From positions 248,001 through 312,000 of the forward strand of contig MJGA01000021.1 of assembly GCA_001910725.1 (NCBI GenBank): a stretch of DNA of 64,000 nucleotides. The letters are read 5' to 3'. Positions 46,567 to 57,798 of this stretch are shown in pieces; the stretch's first letter is position 1, and every line of letters begins with the position of its first letter. The notes beneath the pieces were generated by a model, which was given only the letters and a program-made list of their open reading frames with translations, had not been told where the DNA came from and made no database searches. Origin of the DNA: Phanerodontia chrysosporium. Lineage: Eukaryota > Basidiomycota > Agaricomycetes > Polyporales > Phanerochaetaceae. A program made the position numbers and the translations under genes.

Positions 46567-48885
46567 CGCATCAGGAATTGACCAGGTGCTCTGGCAGTGT
46601 CTGACGGCGTCTGGACCGTCTGGTACATAGCATCAGCAGCCAGCAGATGGACTGGCGCCAGTTATGTACCTCTGGCAAAGCAACACGCGCTGGTCCCAGA
46701 CACCCCTGTCAGCATTCAGCATTCAGCACATTCAGCATTCAGCACGCCAGCAGTGGTGGTATGTACTACTCCACTGATTATTTTGTTCACACTTGGCCGC
46801 ATAAATCAATAATGTTCATAAAGGGATATATTGCATTTAAACGACTACAGTGCCATGGACTCAGCTATGATAGCACCTGGCATACGAAGCGCTATATACA
46901 GGGATACATGGTAACACTCCACACAAGCCTCGAAACATGAACCGATAGACTGAGACGTACACTGTCCATCTCCAGTATGTGCCGCCAGAGCGCAGAGGCC
47001 TATGGTGCCAGCACCACACCTACAGAGACAGCCTTCCCATGGGACCCTGCGAAAAGGACGACTTGAGTTTTCATGCATTGTTTGCATCCCACAATACTCT
47101 GTGTGTTGGTAGTTAGTAAGGGACCAGGGTATATTTCATAGTAACCATTGGGTACGCACATGCACGAGCCGAGGAGCTGGTGGGTTGTCGTGATTGCAGG
47201 GCGAGTAGTCTTGAGATGTTGCTGTGATGCCTGGCCAGAGTTCCAAAGATCCTGAGCATGGAGTGGCTTAGTAGGCGTGGTATCTGAATGAAGAACATGA
47301 TGCGTACCATAGACAGGCTCTCGCCGGAACTGTGTTTCGTGGTCGATCTCTGTGACCAAGAGCAACATGCCATCGATGTCGTGCCCGTCATATGTTCTCA
47401 ATGACGTTGAGACTCTGTTCTCGGCCTTGGACTCATGCGTGCGCTCATTTGAGGAGGCTGGAAGCAAATATACACATATCTTGGAGCTTCAGCAGCGAGC
47501 TGACCTCAAATCCTGACGTGACACGACTGACTTGGTAGGCATCGAGAGCTCAAGGTTCTGGCTAGTGACAGTACAGAAAGATATGCGGGTTGTGCAGGAG
47601 TAGCGACAGCGACGTGGTAAAGGGTGACATCGGACATTGTGGTTGGGCGAGTTGAATGAAGAGATGGGTTCAGACTTCGCGCACTCAGGCGCGCTTGCAA
47701 TCCAATCGAACCGTGGGAATATTGTGGCGATCTCTCCAAGCGCTGGCAGACTTGTGTCTTGCTGCAATGATTCCGCGATGTTGTCCACAGGCGTACGGAC
47801 TCCTCGGCCATTCTCACACCCAATACCTCCACCTGTCATTGGTAACTCGCAACAAATGCTCCCTATCACATCTCTACACCTCCGTCAAACTGATCTCGCT
47901 GTCGAAACTTTTTGGACGCTCTGCTGCTCTTGACCTCGTAATCGCAAGAATGGAGATGTTGAACCGACCTCAATTATCCCACCGCCCTTGTCAACTCGGC
48001 ATCCAAGTAATGCCATACTCATAAAAGAGGCACAGGGCAGTAAGAGCGCAAGGGTTGATGATGGTCAGTTTCGGGTATGCACAACACCCAGCTGTCTGTG
48101 CTTGGAGGAACAGTGCGACCACTCGTGAGTGCGCTGGGTTCTTTCTCAGCTATCTTTTCGATGCACGTCTATTATTACAGGGCTTTCGTGCAGTACCACC
48201 CTCTGCGATAAGTCTGTCATATAGCCTGCCAGCATGCCAGCGGCCATAGGAAAAACATGGCGTTGACCATTGGCTGCGGGCGGGCCGCTTGGTGAGCATC
48301 CCTTGGCTGTTCGATGATGCTTTACACTGCACTAATAGACAGGACCAGAGAGCCGAAGAAATTACCATTGGAAGACATGTGTTTGCTGCTGGTGTACCTC
48401 TGTGGGAGGTGCATTCTCGCGAGGTCAGTGACAATATGCATGCGAAGGGCCTCAAGGACCATGCAGAGCTGCGCCTGGCAGCTGTAGGCGATGAGCGACA
48501 CGGGCTTTTCTGCCTAGTCGGTCACTTCTGTGAACTTCTCTGCCAGGTACCCGCCATTGCACGTGGGCGAGATCACTGCAGGCTGGCTCCGCACGCGCAG
48601 TCGTGAATTAGAATAACTTGGTCACATTTGTTCAGTATTTAATTCTGTAATGATATTCCGTGTACACACGCTATGTTTACTATTGCATGAGATAAAGTGA
48701 AGTAATATAACCCCATCTCAATCGCAATAGGGTGCCTCATGCTGGGCGAAACTGCCTCGTCTGCAGGCGTCGAGGGACGCGGAGCCTTGCTGGCAGTACT
48801 GGACGTGCTGGAAGCTACTGGCACCAGTAAACAGCGCCTGCCAGTACGCCAGTGGCCCCAGACCGGTTGGTAAATTCCTGATGCG
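46567..48885. mobile_element. Putative inverted-repeat DNA element, superfamily unknown (2.3 kb)
   Basis: The left end reads CGCATCAGGAATTGACCA. The reverse complement of the right end reads CGCATCAGGAATTTACCA, a 17 of 18 match, and both continue into CTGG-rich subterminal sequence. No clear target-site duplication is visible. Inside are short CAGCATT tandem repeats (46708-46745) and several modest open frames without recognisable transposase motifs (the longest near 47000-47470 - and 48289-48606 +). It lies between the split F-box D and the copia element. It could be a degenerate autonomous element or a large MITE; an ancient inverted duplication is the alternative. Confidence 0.55.
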
Positions 48886-49191
48886 GTTAGATCAACGATT
48901 CACCTTGTAGACGGCCTCCAGACATCATCGCGATGTCCGGGTTCACACCGCACAACACGCAAGGCCAGACGGGACACTCACCATATAAGAACCTACGTGG
49001 ATGTACGGCGGTTATAATACTTGAACATATGTATCGCTGGGGAAACGAACCCGAAGAATAGCATCAATCATACAACTACAGACCATTCAAATGAGATTAC
49101 AGCACCACATCCAAAGCGCGGGCTGTGACCAAGGGAGAGAGGAGGGCGTTCGATACAGGTCGTGAGTGTTCTTCAAATTACTTCTGGAATG
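48886..49191. other. Short unique stretch before the copia element
   Basis: No gene recognised. It probably belongs to the 3' side of the Tup1-like locus, separated from it by the copia insertion. Confidence 0.4.
49187..49191. repeat. Left target-site duplication of the copia element (imperfect)
   Basis: GAATG precedes the 5' LTR. The matching five bases after the 3' LTR (55354-55358) are GAACG, consistent with one later C/T change. Confidence 0.6.
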
Positions 49192-49481
49192 TGTCAGATC
49201 TTGGGCGTTTACCGTCCTGATATGGTAGGGCGCATCAGCGCCACCAAGCCCCAGCGTTCCGCATATGGACACTTCTCCTGTAGCGCTGTAGTACATGCGT
49301 CAGCACCTCGAATATATGCCCAATATGCTCACTAATATGCTGTAGTATTATTCATCATCTTGTAAAGTCGATGACTGTGTATTCTGGTCCAGTAAACCCG
49401 CTTACATACAGTAGTCCTAGACATGTATATATACTGGCTCTGTAGCACCAGAATAAACCAGTTCAGAGTACATTCTTCACA
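49192..49481 (+). repeat. 5' LTR of the copia element
   Basis: 290 bp, TG...CA ends. An internal ATGTATATATAC stretch near 49420-49432 is a candidate TATA element. Compared with the 3' LTR, most differences have C or G here and T or A there. Confidence 0.95.
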
Positions 49482-49493
49482 GGTTATGAGCCC
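49482..49493 (+). promoter_or_regulatory. Primer-binding site complementary to the anticodon arm of initiator tRNA-Met
   Basis: GGTTATGAGCCC follows the 5' LTR directly. Its complement GGGCTCATAACC is the anticodon stem-loop (CAT) of eukaryotic initiator tRNA-Met, not its 3' end. This is the arrangement known for copia and Ty5, where a cleaved half-tRNA primes reverse transcription. Confidence 0.8.
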
Positions 49494-50396
49494 CGCCCTC
49501 TAAAGGCACTCTACCTCACTCGACTCCAACTCCTTTCCATCTGCACACCCAACCTCTAGCGTAATTTCTCGAGGTTATCCCCTGTATTAGTGTAGCTGCC
49601 CAACACAGCGATCAGCACTAACACACGTCGTCTACAGCAGCCCCGACATAGGGCAAACGCGTCAGACAGTCCCTTGTAAGGACAGGCGCGGTAGTACACG
49701 GGCACATCACTTTACGATCTGGTTCGACGCTGCACTTCAGTGGGCGCGTCGTAGGGGCCTACTCCCCTTGGTAGCAGAAGATAGTTGTCGAGCTCTTAAA
49801 CTCGATCTAGACGTCCTACCAAACTTGCGCAATAGTGGTGTTTCTTGGCCCCCGTATCTCTAGCTGTAGATTGTAGCGTGTACCTAGTACAGGCTTGTCA
49901 CATCCCATCCAACTCTATCTGCCTCTTGGCTATTTCGGCTAGCTGGGATCAGCGGCGCACTGAACAGTGTACACCCGTGCAGACTGGATCGAATCATCGC
50001 ACCACATCTCTGGACTCCCACCGATCAGCTCGCAGGCGAATCACCTCGTGCTCGTACAGCGATCACACGCTACCAGAATACTGCACCCACACCTCCATCA
50101 CACGTCCTCGTATTCCAAACTAAACCCCAAGTCATTCCCATTTATCCGCTTTCATCACAGCTCGAAGATCACCCATACGTCTACTATTACACACTTTCCG
50201 AACTCAACGAAGATGTCATCTTCGACCCAACATATTCCATTGGTGATCACGAGAAACTGGGCAAATACGACTTCTTCGAGGACTTCTCCAAATCCTTCTA
50301 CCTCCTTTTCGGTGCAGCAGATTCCTACGAGTACAACGAACTCTACGTTTACCTCCGCCTCATCTATCACCACGAGCTTCCATACTTCTTCTAGTC
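49494..50396 (+). other. Long leader of the copia element
   Basis: About 0.9 kb separates the primer-binding site from the gag ATG. All three forward frames are unusually open in the second half. One frame (49888-50391) is open for 168 codons without an ATG and ends at TAG only two bases before the gag ATG. It is C-rich and poor in G, so openness may be compositional. Confidence 0.5.
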
Positions 50397-53300
50397 ATGT
50401 CATCATCCTTAGACCCCTTCAAGGCCTCGGCCTCCTTGATTCCCATGCTCGACGGTACCAACTATAAAAAGTGGGCCGCGGCGATCCGCACTTTCCTCCG
50501 GTACTCCGGCTGCTGGGCCCTCATTGAGGGTTACACGGCTCCCACGGCTACAACGCCCACACCGGGTGTAAGCCGTCCCGCTGACTTGGATGCCACCGGT
50601 CAGGCAGCCTGGGACGAAAAGAACCAGAAAGCGATGGGCGTAATCGAGATGTATACCAAAGAGAACCTAAAGCACCTCATCGAAGACAAGCGCACTGCCC
50701 TCGACATGTGGAACACGCTCAAGTCTGAGTACGAGAAGCCAGGTGCTGTCGGCGCATTCGTCGCCTTCCAGGCCCTGTTTAACGCTCAGCTTGTCGATAC
50801 GTCTCCACTCGGGCTGCAGCTTGACGCCCTTCACGAGGCCGCTAGCCAGGTCACCCTCGCTGGTATTGAGATCAAGGACCAACTCCTCGCTCTCCTCATG
50901 GTCAATTGCCTGCCAAAGTCTTATCAGACGCTCACCTCTACCATTCTTGCGGTACACAAAGACGTCAAGGATCTCAAGCCTAGCGACGTCAAGCCCAAGA
51001 TCGTCGAGGAAGAGTCTCGCCGAATTGCCAATCGTACCCAGATCTCACGCGTCTCATCGGCTCCAAAGAAGCAAACCAAGCCATGTGAGAAGTGCAGTCG
51101 TAACAATCACACGACCGAACAGCACTGGGACAAGAAGCCTTCTACAGGCACCGGCAATTCTGGCAACGGCAACGGCAACAATCAGCAGGGGCAGCAGCAG
51201 GGTCAAGGGGGGAAAAGACGTGGGAAAGGCAAAGGAAATAGTAACGGACAGAATACCGCTCAGATAACAGTCGCACCGCTCGAGATTGTAAATGTACCGG
51301 ATATGGCTAAGGGTTCCGAAGAATCTATCTCTGTTTCTCTTTATGCCAACGGTGTGATCGGCGCGTCGACTGACTGGATGGTTGATTCCAGCTGTACCGC
51401 ACACGTCACCAATCAGAAGTCGGATTTCATATCGTACACGGAGTTCCGTACTCCTGGCGCAGCTCACACTGCCGGTAAACGCCAAACGATTCCGATTCTG
51501 GGTGCAGGCACGGTCATACTTCACCACCGGACCAATGACGGTCACAAGCGGTACCTTCTTCTCATGGAAGTTCTGTACATTCCTGACGCAAACATGCACT
51601 TCTTTGCTCCACGCATTCCCGTTCTGAGGGGCCATCACTGGGTGATCAAAGGGTCACGAATGACATTGATGGGAGATAACGGTGGAAAAGAGACAGTCCT
51701 CGCTTCTGCGCATCTGCGCGAGCTTGAGGGTCTCTATTTCATACGTGCGAATATCTTGCACTCTCCACCACTACCACAGAAAGACACTCCGTTTGTTGTG
51801 GTGGCTATCGAGCCTTTCGATCTCTGGCATGAACGCTTCGGCCACGCCGGCAAGAAAGCTATTGAGCACCTGCCCGGCAATGTGAAAGGTGTGCCTAAAC
51901 AGCTCAAGGCACCAGCCGACTCGTCACCGTGCGAGGGCTGTAAGCTCGGCAAATCTCGCCGAGATCCCTTTCCGCCATCTGACTCGCGCACCGAGCATCC
52001 TCTGGACTTGGTGCACATGGACCTTGTCGAGTATCCGTCACTTTCGATTGATGGGTACAAGTACGCGATGACTACTCTCAATGATCATTCCTCTTTCGGT
52101 GTCACCTGGTACCTTAAACGGAAATCAGACGCCCTCTCGTGCTTAAAGCGGTACAAAGCTTGGGCCGAGACTCAGACCGAGCGGAAGCTGAAATGCATCC
52201 GATCGGACCGAGGGGGGGAGTTCTTCGGCCGCGACTTCGACGAGTTCCTTGCAGAGCATGGCATTGAGCGCCAACAAAGCGTCGCCAGATCACCACAACA
52301 AAACGAACGAGCGGAACGATGGCAGCAGACAATTGCCAATAAGGCTGAGGCTATGCGACATCATGCCGGACTCTCATCAGGGTTCTGGAAGCTTGCCTCT
52401 GAAGCCGCCGTTCACATCTACAATCGGCAACCGCTCCGACGTCTCAAGTGGAAGCCGCCCATCACCGCATGGGATGGCACTGTGCTGGATGTTTCATACT
52501 TCCGCGTATTTGGCTGTAAAGCCTACGTACATGTACATAAGGATGCACGCCAGAATAAACTGCAGCCTAAGGCTAAAGTAATGGTGTTTGTCGGCTACGA
52601 ACCTGGTTCAAAGGGTTACAGGTTCTGGGATAAAAGTAGCCGTTCCATCGTCGTGTCCCGCGATGTGACCTTCGATGAGAAGTCCTTCCCAAATAAGGAA
52701 CCACAGGCTAGTCAAGCAGACAAATCTGATGATGCCGCACCTCCTTTCCGGAACCCAACGCCGGAACCGGACATTGATCTGGAACAAGACCTCCCTGATG
52801 TCTTACCCGATGAGGCACCGCATCCGCGCCCTGACAATGTGCAAAGTGATAGCGATAGTGACCTCGAAGATCTGTACCGAGATCCACCTCCACAGCCACA
52901 ACCTCAACAGCACCCACCAGAACCAGTCCCACGGGCACAGCCACAGCCACCGCCCGTACAACCTCGATATCCTCGATATCCTTCACCTCCCCGCATGGCA
53001 TGCAGACGACAGCACTCTTCTCCTTCACCAGAGAGAGCACAGCAATGTCACAAACATTCATCCCCACGTCGCGAATTACGTCGCTCTGATACTTCAGAGA
53101 ACCACGAAGAGCACAGACGTGCCCGCGAGTGGCTCAGAGATCACGGCCCGTTCCAGCCGCAAGCGCCTGCTCCACCGCCTCCGGAACCCGTTCCCGATCA
53201 TCCATACCAAAGACCACGGCGCCAGAACGCTGGTCAGCGGAGAGTTCCGGACAATTCATATGGCGATGTTCCACCAACGGAAGCATGGCGACAGCAAGAA

Positions 53301-55052
53301 TGAGACATCAGACGTGATCAACGCGAAGCTAGACAGCGCGCTGAGGAGTACCAACAATGGCGTGAATTAGTTCCCATCCCCAGCGATGACTCTTCATCGT
53401 CGCATGGTGGATCGGATGCAGACATAGAGACAGATCCCGATCACCCCATGAGCGGCACGCTCTCGGGTTCTTATCGCGATCTTCTCATGCATGCCACGCA
53501 AGTTGACCCTCAGACATATAAGGAAGCAATGTCTAGACCTGATGCGAAGCAGTGGGAGATTGCAATGCTCGAGGAATTGAAATCTCACGAGGAAAACAAG
53601 ACTTGAATTCTGGTTACACGACTGCGTAATCGACGGATCGTGAAATGCAAATGGGTGTTTGTCATCAAGGCTGATGGTCGCTACAAAGCGCGCCTCGTGG
53701 CCAAAGGATTCACTCAGGTACAGGGAATAGACTTTCAGGAAACCTTCTCTCCCGTCGCACGATACGAAGCTATACGCTTCTTACTCGCACATGCCGCACT
53801 CGAAAATTGGGAAATCGAGGCAATGGATATAAAAACGGCCTTCCTGTATGGCGAGCTCGATGAGGAGATCTACATGGAACAACCAGAAGGTTTCGTGGAG
53901 AAGGGAAAGGAGCACATGGTGTGCAAGCTGCAGAAGGCAATCTACGGCCTGAAGCAAGCCTCTCGCACCTGGAATCAGAAGTTACACCAAACTCTAATAG
54001 GTATCGGTTTCGAACGTACCCGGTCAGACGCCAGGGTATACGTCTACGAGCAGAAGAAGGGCCACATGATCCTTATCGTCTACGTCGACGATCTGCTCCC
54101 AATGGGTCCGAGCAAATCTGAGATTGATCGCATCAAGAAGGTCCTTGCAGACAAATTCCAAATGCGGGACCTCAGCCCGGCGGACACCTTCCTGGGCATG
54201 CACATCACTCGTGATCGCTCGAAGCGGCAACTGGAACTGGATCAGCAGAACTACATCGAGCAGGTCCTCACACGTTTCCAGATGCACAATGCAAAGCCGC
54301 AGAAAACCCCACTGCCTGAAGGGTTACACCTCGAGAAGGCAGAAGATGGCTACAAGGCCAACGCGATGCTACTACATCAGTACCAGACCATGATCGGTAG
54401 CTTGATCTATTGCATGATCGGGTCACGGCCCGACATAGCATTTGCCGTCACTCGTCTCTCCCAGTACATGTCCAATCCCACACCCACGCACGTCGAGCAT
54501 GCGAAACATGTCTTGCGATACCTTCGTGCAACCAGCGACTACCGCATCCGTTTCCAGGGTTCCGGTCAATCGGGCCTGATTGGTTATTCGGATGCAGACT
54601 GGGGTGAGAATTGAGACAACAGACGGTCGACCACTGGCTACACGTTCCTCATGGCTGATGCCGCTGTCACATGGGTTTCCCGGATGCAGCGGACCGTAGC
54701 ACGCTCCTCGACTGAAGCTGAATACATGGCGCTTTCCGATGCATGTTCGGAGGTTGCCTGGCTGACGTCACTCCAACGCGAGATCGGATTCCCACAGAAG
54801 GGTCCAGTGCCTATGGTCTCAGATAACCAAGGCGGAATTTTCCTCGCTATCAATCCTGCGCATGATCGTCACCTCAAGCATGTGGACATTCGATATCACT
54901 TCATCTGCGAGTTCGTAGAAGACAAACGTGTCGAGATAGTGTACATCTCCACCGACGACATGATCGCCGACATTCTCACCAAGCCGCTAGGTGCGAAGAA
55001 GCACGAGAAGTTCCGAAAGGCTCTCGGCCTCGTATCTTCCAAGGACTTGTAA
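50397..55052 (+). pseudogene. copia gag-pol polyprotein frame with three in-frame TGA codons
   Basis: One continuous frame of about 1550 codons. Gag begins at ATG 50397 with a UBN2/DUF4219-like segment (LDGTNYKKWAAAIRTFL). The zinc knuckle near 51085 is CEKC...H...H, with His where the last Cys is usual. The protease active site near 51383 reads DSSCTAH instead of the normal D-S-G form. The integrase has LWHERFGH/CEGCKLGKS zinc-binding residues (51826-51950) and the catalytic Asp, Asp (RSDRGGEF) and Glu (NERAER). Reverse transcriptase (53640-54250) has YVDDLL. RNase H is in 54600-54900 (SDACSEVAW, DNQGG). Stops are TGA at 53301-53303, 53604-53606 and 54612-54614. Each is one transition away from a sense codon (Arg or Trp). 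No frameshift was seen. Confidence 0.9.
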
Positions 55053-55054
55053 AC

Positions 55055-55063
55055 GAGTGGGAG
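55055..55063 (+). promoter_or_regulatory. Polypurine tract of the copia element
   Basis: GAGTGGGAG abuts the 3' LTR, as expected for plus-strand priming. Confidence 0.6.
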
Positions 55064-55353
55064 TGTCAGATCTTGGGCGTTTACCGTCCTGATATGGTAG
55101 GGCGCATCAGCGCCACCAAGCCCCAGCGTTCCGCATATGGACACTTCTCCTGTAGCATTGTAGTACATGCGTCAGCACCTCGAATATATGGCTAATATGC
55201 TCACTAATATGCTGTAGTATTATTCATCATCTTGTAAAGTCGATGACTGTGTATTCTGGTCCAGTAAACCTGCTTACATACAGTAGTCCTAGATATGTAT
55301 ATATATCAGCTCTGTAGCACCAGAATAAACCAGTTCAGAGTACATTCTTCACA
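55064..55353 (+). repeat. 3' LTR of the copia element
   Basis: 290 bp, the same length and ends as the 5' LTR. Seven of the nine differences seen are C or G in the 5' copy and T or A here. Confidence 0.95.
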
Positions 55354-55503
55354 GAACGAACATTACCGGAAACAGTCGGCATGGGTTTTCGATTTCGTAT
55401 CGTGATCATGCTCATGTAGACATATAGGGTATTCAGCTTTAGTCGTTCGCCAGTGTGGTGGTATATCTCCCTGTCATATGTGCATAAGCAAGAGCATGGG
55501 TTG

Positions 55504-56874
55504 TCACAGCTGTCTGCACGCACATATTCTTGCTCGCCAATCGCCACTTCCGGTTGCAAGCAGGTTGCCCACGGGACTGAGGTCGATCAATATGACTGAG
55601 GGACACCAGTTAGACACGGCTCAGGGAATGAACACAGGACACGCACAGGAGTTCTTGTGTCCCTGCAGCATGCATTGCACGATGGCACTCTTCGCATTCC
55701 AGAACTGGACGCCGAGGTCCTTAGAGCCGGAGACGACCCATTGGCCGTCGTGGCTGACGGCGATGCTGAGCACGTAGTCCTTGTGGTCGGTGAAATTCAT
55801 GAGGCACTGGCTCGTCTTGTCGAGCTTTTCCGCGCCCGCGCCGTTCTTGAGAGAGCCGTTCCGGCAGCGCTCATAGATGGGCTGCATGTCCCAGTATTTG
55901 AGCGTCGTGTCAAGCGAGCCACTCACGAGGCCGCGCCCGCCGGGCGTGAACGCGATGCTGTACACGCTGTCCTGGTGCCCCTTGAGCCGCTCGACGAGCT
56001 TGCCGCTCTGCACGTCCCAGATGCGCACGATGGTGTCGAGCGATCCCGTGGCGACAAGCGTGCCGTTGGGCGAAATGCACACGGAGGTTACACCCGCATC
56101 AACGCTGTCAGGCTCGTCGATGGACACTGCGAATGGGTATCACTTTGTCGTGTTTGTGGCAAAATGAGGTCAGACGGAGAGTCACGAGTCTTGTACAGCC
56201 CGGATTCCTGCATGTCCCAAATCTTGGCTGTCTTGTCCCCTGAGCCGGACACGAGGAAGCGCCCGTCTTTCGAGAAGGCGACGGAGTAGACTTCCTGCTT
56301 GTGGTCATCAAACGTATGCCAGATACATTTGTTGGCTATGTCCCAAATCTATGGCGTAGATGCCTTTCAGAGACAAAAGAATGTGGAGATATAGGAGGCG
56401 GTTACTCACCCGGATATGCTTGTCCTCGTCGGCAGCGGCAAGGTACTTGCCGTCAGGACTGAAACACACGCTACGAATGTAGTGGTCACCAGGCCAGGTC
56501 TTCTCTTCATCAATGAGCTCGCTGACGTGAGCTTAGACTTGATTGTCTTTTGATAGGAGCTGTCTCTCACCACATCTTCTGACCAGTCTGGGTATTGTAG
56601 ATCTGTGCTGTCCTGTTGCAACCAGTAGCAAGGAATTTGCCATCGGGAGAGAACCGCACAGAGCAGACGATGCTGATTAGACGTATTATTATCAGTTGTG
56701 TGCACAACTCTCATTGATAAAGGGCCACCTTTCGTGGAGAAGCGTGTGCGCTAGGTCTATGGTTAGTTTCTTCTTGGTCTCCTGGCTTGCGTTCGGATTG
56801 AAGACAGCGAACCAGTCGGGGGACAGTGTTAAAGGCTCAAGGCTAGTAATTAGACTGGAATATGCGTCCGTCAT
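55504..56874 (-). CDS. Tup1-like corepressor, WD40 propeller only
   Basis: Six exons (56874-56729, 56672-56571, 56521-56410, 56348-56186, 56126-55647, 55595-55504) give 364 residues in one frame. After a short leader ([29 protein letters not shown], the Tup1 linker motif) come seven WD repeats. Recognisable cores are [54 protein letters not shown] and GDWRARIC. The stretch SIDEPDS...[12 protein letters not shown] and the [11 protein letters not shown] insertion are diagnostic of Tup1. The ~70-residue N-terminal domain that tetramerises and binds Cyc8/Ssn6 is absent, and the upstream 470 bp holds no exon for it. The last strand ends ARICACRQL instead of the usual ARIWSY. Full Tup1 represses transcription with Cyc8. 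This copy is probably a partial duplicate that could at most bind partners of the propeller; alternatively its 5' part was lost by rearrangement. Confidence 0.85.
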
Positions 56875-57342
56875 GGTGATGTCTCCTGTGATTGTACTTG
56901 TTCCCTCGAGTGTTGGGAGCCCGGAGGTGGTGGCGGCTATGACGGCGGTGGTGGGAGCGATTATCGCAATGGCCTTGGTAGCACGTATGAGTTAGGTCCA
57001 GGAGGGGAAGGTAGCTTCGACGTGGGTTACAACGAGTAGCTAGATGGCGGTATTTGTAGGCTGTATCCGCTGGCGGTACGTTGTGCGCGACTTGAAGAGA
57101 TTGGTGTGAGGAAAGGGTGCAGGACGGCCGGGCGCAGATGCGAGAGCGATAAGTAAATTGCAAAGGCGCCTGGTTCCTAGGAACGGAGGGAAGCACAGGC
57201 GAGAGCGGTCTGTGGCAAAGCACGTTGAAAGCGTGCATGATAGTCATCAAGTGCGGGAAGGAAGCTAGAGTAATGGATGCTCACCGCCATGTGAAATGGT
57301 AATTGAAGTTACAGGATGGTACATGTATATGCGACGCGTGGA
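56875..57342. other. Upstream region of the Tup1-like gene
   Basis: On the - strand this region is Pro/His/Arg-coding in fragments without a coherent exon. I see no coiled-coil Tup1 N-domain. It may be a promoter formed at a rearrangement border. Confidence 0.45.
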
Positions 57343-57562
57343 ACCCAAGAAACCGGCTCGAGACCCAGAGACTCAACCTGGTGCGTCATGCGTTCAAGAC
57401 CGAGCGTGTGAGATGGCCTGTCGCATGTGCTAGTGCGGCTGATCCTCCTTTCTTGCGCTGACCACCCGCAGCAAGGGCAAGGGACATGGACCTGCACTGG
57501 CGCGTGCAGATGTTCCTGCTGCCGGTGCCGTGGGCTCAGCTTGAGTAGCGCCGTGTAGAGGT
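57343..57562 (+). pseudogene. Relic of the finger-gene 3' end
   Basis: The sequence aligns with 42721-42950, the last two exons of the 39.7-43.1 kb gene. Shared blocks include TCAAGACCGAG, CGCATGTGCTAGT at the exon-intron border, GCTGACC-CCCGCAGCAAG at the acceptor, and ACATGGACC-GCA-TGGCG-GTGCAGA. The intron is retained, so this is a genomic duplicate, not a retrocopy. Stops (for example TGAG and TAG near 57405-57432 and 57545) and a changed length show it is dead. Confidence 0.8.
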
Positions 57563-57798
57563 GCAATTATCGAATAGGAGAGTTTCATCAATGAAGGCGG
57601 CGAGGAGGTTGAAGACGTTGGAAAGCAACACACTGGTACCAGTTTCTAAGCAAGATTTACCGCTTGCTGATGCCACCACATATATTTGTTACGGCAGTAA
57701 GTTAAGCTTGAATACAGCGCTACTTTTTGATACAAAAGGAGCGTCACAGTGTTCCTTTGCAGAGTAAATATACTCTTGCCGCAGACTGACAGAGCTCC

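Larger units (their letters stand above)
49192..55353 (+). mobile_element. Ty1/copia LTR retrotransposon, full length, decayed coding frame
   Basis: Two 290-bp LTRs (49192-49481 and 55064-55353) start TGTCAG and end TTCACA and differ at about nine positions by eye (~97% identical). The flanks are GAATG on the left and GAACG on the right, a five-base target duplication with one mismatch. A primer-binding site abuts the 5' LTR and a purine-rich tract abuts the 3' LTR. The single gag-pol frame (50397-55052) has the copia order gag, protease, integrase, reverse transcriptase, RNase H, and carries three TGA stops. It inserted next to the 3' end of the Tup1-like gene. Confidence 0.95.

Noticed and set aside
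46708..46745. CAGCATT tandem repeats as a possible CRISPR or regulatory array
   Set aside because: It is a short simple repeat without spacers inside a eukaryotic inverted-repeat element.
50155..50373. 72-codon antisense frame in the copia leader (Val/Glu-rich)
   Set aside because: It is the complement of the C-rich open leader. No promoter or conservation evidence, and no known antisense gene in this element type.
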